A DNA stretch of 14,809 bases from Pseudoruminococcus_B sp937901805 (GTDB lineage: Bacteria > Bacillota > Clostridia > Oscillospirales > Ruminococcaceae): positions 1-14,809 of the forward strand of contig CAUWNS010000039.1 of the NCBI GenBank assembly GCA_963560245.1, read 5' to 3'. Below are positions 13,712 through 14,809 of the stretch, piece after piece. Made by a program: the position numbers and the translations under genes. The notes under the pieces are model-generated. The model made no database searches and was not told the DNA's origin. It worked only from the letters and a program-made list of their open reading frames with translations. Position 1 is the stretch's first letter, and every line of letters starts with the position of its first letter.

Positions 13712-14314
13712 ATGCCGTTTCCAGTCAGTATTCAATCTGCGCCGGTTGTCTGGGATACGCTGCCGGTGGCAAAATTAACGGAATATCCCTTTGCAAAAGG
13801 GGCATATCGGCCGTTTTCCCAGGCCAGAATCTGTTTTGTGCCGGATCAGGGGCTTTTTATCCGGATGTGGTCGTTTGAAGCGCAGTATCGCTGCGAAGAA
13901 CTCGAACCCCGCGTCCTGCTGGAAGACAGCTGTATGACAGTCTGCCTATCCGAAGGCGGGCAGCGATATCTGCAAATAACACTCAATGCAAACGCTGTCG
14001 CCTGTATACAGGAATGCGGGGAGCAAGGGCTTCTTAGAGAGTTTGGAGCAGACTGCCTGCATGCTCTTCATGCATTTACCGGAGAGGATTTGCAGGGTGA
14101 ATATTGGGGGATCGAATTTTTACTTCCCAACAAATTCTGGCAGCAGGATCTGTCGTTTTCCCCTCTGCGGATTGGGGGGAATTTCCAGGGGAATTTTTAT
14201 AGTACCCGTTTGGATGGAATGAAAGAGCATTTTGGATGTTTCTATCCGGTTCACAGCAGGAAACCGGCATTTTTGCCGGAATCCTTCGGAAACTTTCAAG
14301 TAATAGACTATTAG
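13712..14314 (+). CDS. CBM9-like (DOMON-fold) carbohydrate-binding domain protein
   Basis: This 200-aa protein consists of one domain like the family 9 carbohydrate-binding module (PF06452 type), a beta-sandwich. Evidence is the pattern YWGIEFLLPNKFW (131-143), then GGNFQGNFYSTRLDG (155-169), HFGCFYPV (173-180) and PAFLPESFGNFQVI (185-198), matching the family ending with RGNFYKC, HFGSW-P, and P-FH-PE-FG. No signal peptide is visible (start MPFPVSIQSAPVVWD), so it is probably cytosolic, unlike secreted CBM enzymes; no catalytic domain is attached. The ATG at 13712 is chosen for AGGAAGGA just upstream; the frame is open to 13640 but no binding site precedes that ATG. A 43-aa ORF follows 18 bp after the stop. 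It diverges from marR. Ligand unknown. Confidence 0.75.
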   Translation: MPFPVSIQSAPVVWDTLPVAKLTEYPFAKGAYRPFSQARICFVPDQGLFIRMWSFEAQYRCEELEPRVLLEDSCMTVCLSEGGQRYLQITLNANAVACIQECGEQGLLREFGADCLHALHAFTGEDLQGEYWGIEFLLPNKFWQQDLSFSPLRIGGNFQGNFYSTRLDGMKEHFGCFYPVHSRKPAFLPESFGNFQVIDY

Positions 14315-14332
14315 AGAAGGAGTTGGATCTGT

Positions 14333-14464
14333 ATGCGTACATTTGGAAAATTTTTAGCATGGACCCTGATACTCGTAGCAGTTATCGGTGGAATTCTTGC
14401 ATTTGTCGATTATTTGTATGAAACTTATGCAAAGCACTACATTTCCACCCAGGGCGACGAATAA
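14333..14464 (+). CDS. Small single-pass membrane protein (43 aa), unknown family
   Basis: A 43-codon ORF with a good ribosome binding site (AAGGAG, about 10 nt before the ATG). The translation has a short basic N-terminus (MRTFGKF), one hydrophobic helix (about residues 8-27, LAWTLILVAVIGGILAFVDY) and a polar, acidic tail (ending STQGDE). This fits a single-pass membrane peptide with the N-terminus inside. It starts 18 bp after the CBM9-like gene and is followed 3 bp after its stop by an intrinsic terminator, so it is the last gene of that unit. I do not recognise the family. It is not a typical type I toxin, since no antisense RNA promoter is evident. Confidence 0.7.
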   Translation: MRTFGKFLAWTLILVAVIGGILAFVDYLYETYAKHYISTQGDE

Positions 14465-14467
14465 GAG

Positions 14468-14499
14468 AAAGCGGGAGACTGGATGCCTCCCGCTTTTTT
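14468..14499 (+). terminator. Terminator of the CBM9-like/small membrane protein unit
   Basis: 10-bp GC-rich perfect stem (14468-14477 with 14487-14496, 9-nt loop) followed by T6. It starts 3 bp after the stop of the 43-aa ORF. Confidence 0.9.
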
Positions 14500-14512
14500 C
14501 TTGAAACAAGGA

Positions 14513-14541
14513 TTGCAATCCAATAACAAAACTGTTATACT
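14513..14541 (+). promoter_or_regulatory. Promoter in front of the first tRNA-Ser fragment
   Basis: TTGCAA (14513-14518), a 17-nt spacer and TATACT (14536-14541). The -10 ends 19 bp before the tRNA 5' end at 14561, normal for a tRNA gene. Copy 1 therefore sits where a true tRNA promoter exists. Confidence 0.65.
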
Positions 14542-14560
14542 ATATCCGTTGTTCCTGTAT

Positions 14561-14600
14561 GGAGAGTTGTCCGAGTGGTCGAAGGTGCAGCACTCGAAAT
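14561..14600 (+). pseudogene. 5' half of tRNA-Ser(CGA), copy 1, broken in the anticodon arm
   Basis: The sequence starts GGAGAGTTGTCCGAGTGGTC and continues through the D arm and the 5' side of the anticodon stem (CAGCA) to the loop CTCGAAA, giving anticodon CGA for serine. Homology stops one base after the loop: instead of TGCTG the sequence reads TTTTTGAAG, so the anticodon stem cannot close and no variable arm, T arm or acceptor 3' strand follows in order. About 60 nt later GGTTCGAAA (14661-14669) resembles a T-loop but lacks a matching stem. It looks like a truncated tRNA at an integration or recombination scar. It is an exact 40-nt direct repeat of 14742-14781. Confidence 0.75.
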
Positions 14601-14741
14601 TTTTTGAAGAGTTGGCTGTTTGCTCCGCTTAAAAAGCCCGTAAAATCAGGGGTTTTCTTCGGTTCGAAAATTAAATATTTTGTTGTTCTTTCCGTCAGTT
14701 CTTTCCAAAAGTTTTTGGAAGAAATGCGGAATCACATACAC
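14601..14741 (+). other. Spacer between the two tRNA-Ser fragments
   Basis: 141 nt with no ORF. It contains an imperfect hairpin (AAAAGCCC near 14632 with GGGGTTTT near 14649), a GGTTCGAAA box at 14661-14669 and an AT-rich perfect 8-bp stem (14703-14710 with 14713-14720). The first hairpin plus TTTT could act as a terminator for a short RNA started at the tRNA promoter. Confidence 0.4.
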
Positions 14742-14809
14742 GGAGAGTTGTCCGAGTGGTCGAAGGTGCAGCACTCGAAATGCTGTTTTTTCTTCGGTTT
14801 TTGTTTCAG
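14742..14809 (+). tRNA. tRNA-Ser(CGA) 5' part, copy 2, partial at the window end
   Basis: The first 40 nt are identical to copy 1. Here the anticodon stem does close (CAGCA, loop CTCGAAA, TGCTG to 14785), so anticodon CGA is intact. The remaining 24 nt, T-rich with CTTCGG, do not form the paired variable arm expected of a serine tRNA, and the window ends before any T arm. No promoter elements precede it. It may be a second broken 5' fragment, or a gene with an odd variable arm continuing outside. TTTTCTTCGGTT (14788-14799) also occurs downstream of copy 1 (14653-14664), so more than the tRNA half may be duplicated. Confidence 0.45.

Noticed and set aside
14561..14785. Group I intron inside tRNA-Ser
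   Set aside because: The break in copy 1 is at an intron-like place, but the downstream copy restarts from the tRNA 5' end rather than resuming at the 3' half, so it is a duplication and not a split gene.
1..14809. CRISPR array, transposase, phage or toxin-antitoxin module
   Set aside because: No regularly spaced repeats with unique spacers and no recognisable integrase, transposase, Cas or toxin-antitoxin proteins in any frame given.

Overview
The window looks like a piece of a low-to-mid GC Firmicute chromosome, most likely class Clostridia and probably an Oscillospiraceae/Ruminococcaceae-type gut anaerobe. This is inferred, not proven. The grounds are strong AGGAGG-type ribosome binding sites, some GTG and TTG starts, compact genes separated by short intrinsic terminators, and gene types common in that group: a purine permease of the AzgA/PbuG type, a PiT transporter with a DUF47-like partner, an XpaC-TelA pair, a DedA protein, a small HMA protein and an AroE-AroK fusion. 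Fourteen protein genes are well supported, plus one 43-residue ORF. Most of the window is ordinary core and housekeeping DNA. I see no phage, transposase, CRISPR or defence genes.

Layout. (1) 98-1576: a nucleobase permease on the minus strand, with its own sigma-A-like promoter and a 16-bp terminator hairpin. (2) 1769-3527: on the plus strand, a phosphate transporter and a divergent PhoU/DUF47-like partner, ending at a terminator that can serve both strands. (3) 3599-4396: a minus-strand GNAT acetyltransferase. (4) 4604-7331: on the plus strand, an xpaC-telA envelope-stress/toxic-anion type operon preceded by a perfect 21-bp inverted repeat that overlaps the predicted -10. (5) 7354-8121: a DedA membrane protein whose promoter is made of three 11-bp tandem units. 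(6) 8150-8521: a minus-strand HMA metal-binding protein with a DtxR-like palindrome at its start point. (7) 8554-10306: M42 aminopeptidase followed by a HIT protein on the minus strand; the HIT protein lacks the expected catalytic histidine. (8) 10328-12941: a minus-strand run yaiI, aroE-aroK fusion, exoIII, with a 4-bp overlap between the first two. (9) 12974-13528: a MarR-type regulator on the minus strand, with its own promoter and terminator. (10) 13603-14499: divergent from it, a CBM9-like protein and a 43-residue membrane protein on the plus strand. (11) 14513-14809: a tRNA promoter followed by two identical 40-nt 5' halves of tRNA-Ser(CGA), 181 bp apart, neither visibly continuing into a normal tRNA 3' half.

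The genes form several small, independent transcription units rather than one system. The best candidates for a second look are the right-end tRNA-Ser fragments, the palindrome over the xpaC promoter, the repeat-built dedA promoter, the palindrome at the HMA gene and the histidine-to-leucine change in the HIT motif. Function calls rest on recognition of family motifs in the translations; no database search was run.
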